A DNA stretch of 43,254 bases from NCBI GenBank assembly GCA_024400545.1, contig JAKSMO010000016.1, positions 1-43,254 on the forward strand. Reading direction: 5' to 3'. The notes under the pieces were generated by a model that saw nothing but the letters and a program-made list of their open reading frames with translations, searched no databases and had not been told where the DNA came from. Shown piece by piece: positions 42,841-43,254 of the stretch. Position 1 is the stretch's first letter. The number at the start of each line of letters is the position of its first letter. A program made the position numbers and the translations under genes. This DNA comes from Bacteroidales bacterium (GTDB taxonomy: Bacteria > Bacteroidota > Bacteroidia > Bacteroidales > P3).

Positions 42841-43254
42841 AAGCAGACCCGAGATAGCTCCGTCGTAGTCCCCAAGAAGCCCCCAAGAAGCTCCGTCGTA
42901 GTCCCAAAGAAGCTCCGAAGAAGCTCCGCTCCAATCCCGCTCCACTTTCCCAGTGGGGTCAGCGCAGCTTCGCCCCTTCACTAAGCCTTCCCAACAGCAC
43001 CCCATCAAAGCCCCTATCCAGCCATTCCTGATCCGTGCGTTGCAGTAATACCAATACAACAATATTAGAGAACATATGGGATGGATAAGGGAGTTGATGT
43101 GATGCCACCATGGTGCCACACACACGCTGAAGCACACTTGCTAGCACATCATCTCCGTATCAGGTGCTGCCCTCCAGGCAGGGGGATGGGAGGAGGGATC
43201 GCAGCATCCGAGGGCGAGTCCTCTCGGACTTGCCCGCAGTTACTCAGGGGGTGG
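42841..43254. other. Gene-free window end with tandem repeats
   Basis: Bases 42856-42940 contain repeated AGCTCCGTCGTAGTCCC (exact copies at 42856 and 42889) and AAGAAGCTCCG words. The rest (43000-43254) shows only small hairpins such as GCTGCCCTCCAGGCAG (43161) and no convincing gene. A short minus-strand open frame at 42959-43147 has no recognisable content. Confidence 0.6.
42856..42940. repeat. Imperfect tandem repeat (AGCTCCGTCGTAGTCCC, AAGAAGCTCCG)
   Basis: Two exact 17-bp copies 33 bases apart, with degenerate AAGAAGCTCCG units after each. Confidence 0.85.

Noticed and set aside
41362-43137. 591-codon minus-strand frame at the window end
   Set aside because: It is antisense to the thioredoxin-like gene and runs through a tandem repeat; composition is Val/Gly/His-rich, typical of shadow frames.
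42959-43147. Short minus-strand open frame at the window end
   Set aside because: 62 codons, no recognisable domain, overlaps repeat-rich DNA and has no promoter box.

Overview
The window looks like a chromosomal segment of a Bacteroidales bacterium. Three things point there: promoters of the Bacteroidetes type (TTG, 18-20 bases, TAnnTTTG), a secreted protein with a type B C-terminal domain for the type IX secretion system (T9SS) followed by a GldM-like protein, and many family members typical of the phylum (M13 lipoprotein peptidase, BspA-like leucine-rich repeats, DUF5714, a DUF5686-like barrel, a TlpA-like thioredoxin). I see no tRNA, rRNA or CRISPR array. The species cannot be named from the sequence alone.

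Layout. 1-7.35 kb: mostly minus-strand envelope and accessory genes (sugar O-acetyltransferase, small lipoprotein, secreted unknowns, M13 peptidase, DUF5714), with a REP-associated tyrosine transposase (RAYT) at 1.96-3.13 kb. 7.5-11 kb: a large CUB/Fn3/PKD/CHU_C surface protein and a GldM-like partner, then an 11-bp inverted iteron cluster and an MmcQ/YjbR gene. 11.6-19.7 kb: a defence island, all on the minus strand. It holds an AAA ATPase / PIN-like nuclease / STAS-like (DUF4325) operon, a D12 adenine methyltransferase with an HNH nuclease, a DUF2442 gene with an internally deleted DUF4160 gene, and a 5-methylcytosine methyltransferase with a PD-ExK nuclease. 20-39.4 kb: core genes, namely groES-groEL, nif3-like, a zinc-ribbon coiled-coil gene, hutH, a BspA-like gene, pdxA-polA, an M17 aminopeptidase, recF-DUF721-ABC transporter, ispH, an M23 peptidase, an unknown and lpd. 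39.4-43.25 kb: a repeat-rich gap, a DUF5686-like barrel, a thioredoxin-like protein and a repeat-rich end.

The most interesting structure is in the island. Four defence or accessory cassettes read in the same direction, and each is followed within about 0-45 bp of its last stop codon by a copy of one repeat in one orientation (about 11608, 14052, 15937 and 17092). Two copies extend to an 87-bp direct repeat (79/87 identical), and these bracket the HNH/methyltransferase pair exactly. The repeats contain small palindromes. A RAYT-type HUH transposase, the class that mobilises palindromic REP elements, lies 8.5 kb away and carries an unusual C-terminal Rossmann/DprA-like domain. The ATPase/PIN/STAS operon is a plausible undescribed or little-described defence system. 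A highly structured, gene-free 290-bp element with near-perfect 21-bp inverted ends lies at 16668-16957.

Other oddities: PolA lacks the acidic DxE motif of the proofreading exonuclease; the ABC transporter ends just after its H-loop histidine; one Bacteroidetes-type -7 box lies inside the nif3-like coding end; and there is a 125-bp MITE-like element with perfect 16-bp ends near 39.8 kb.
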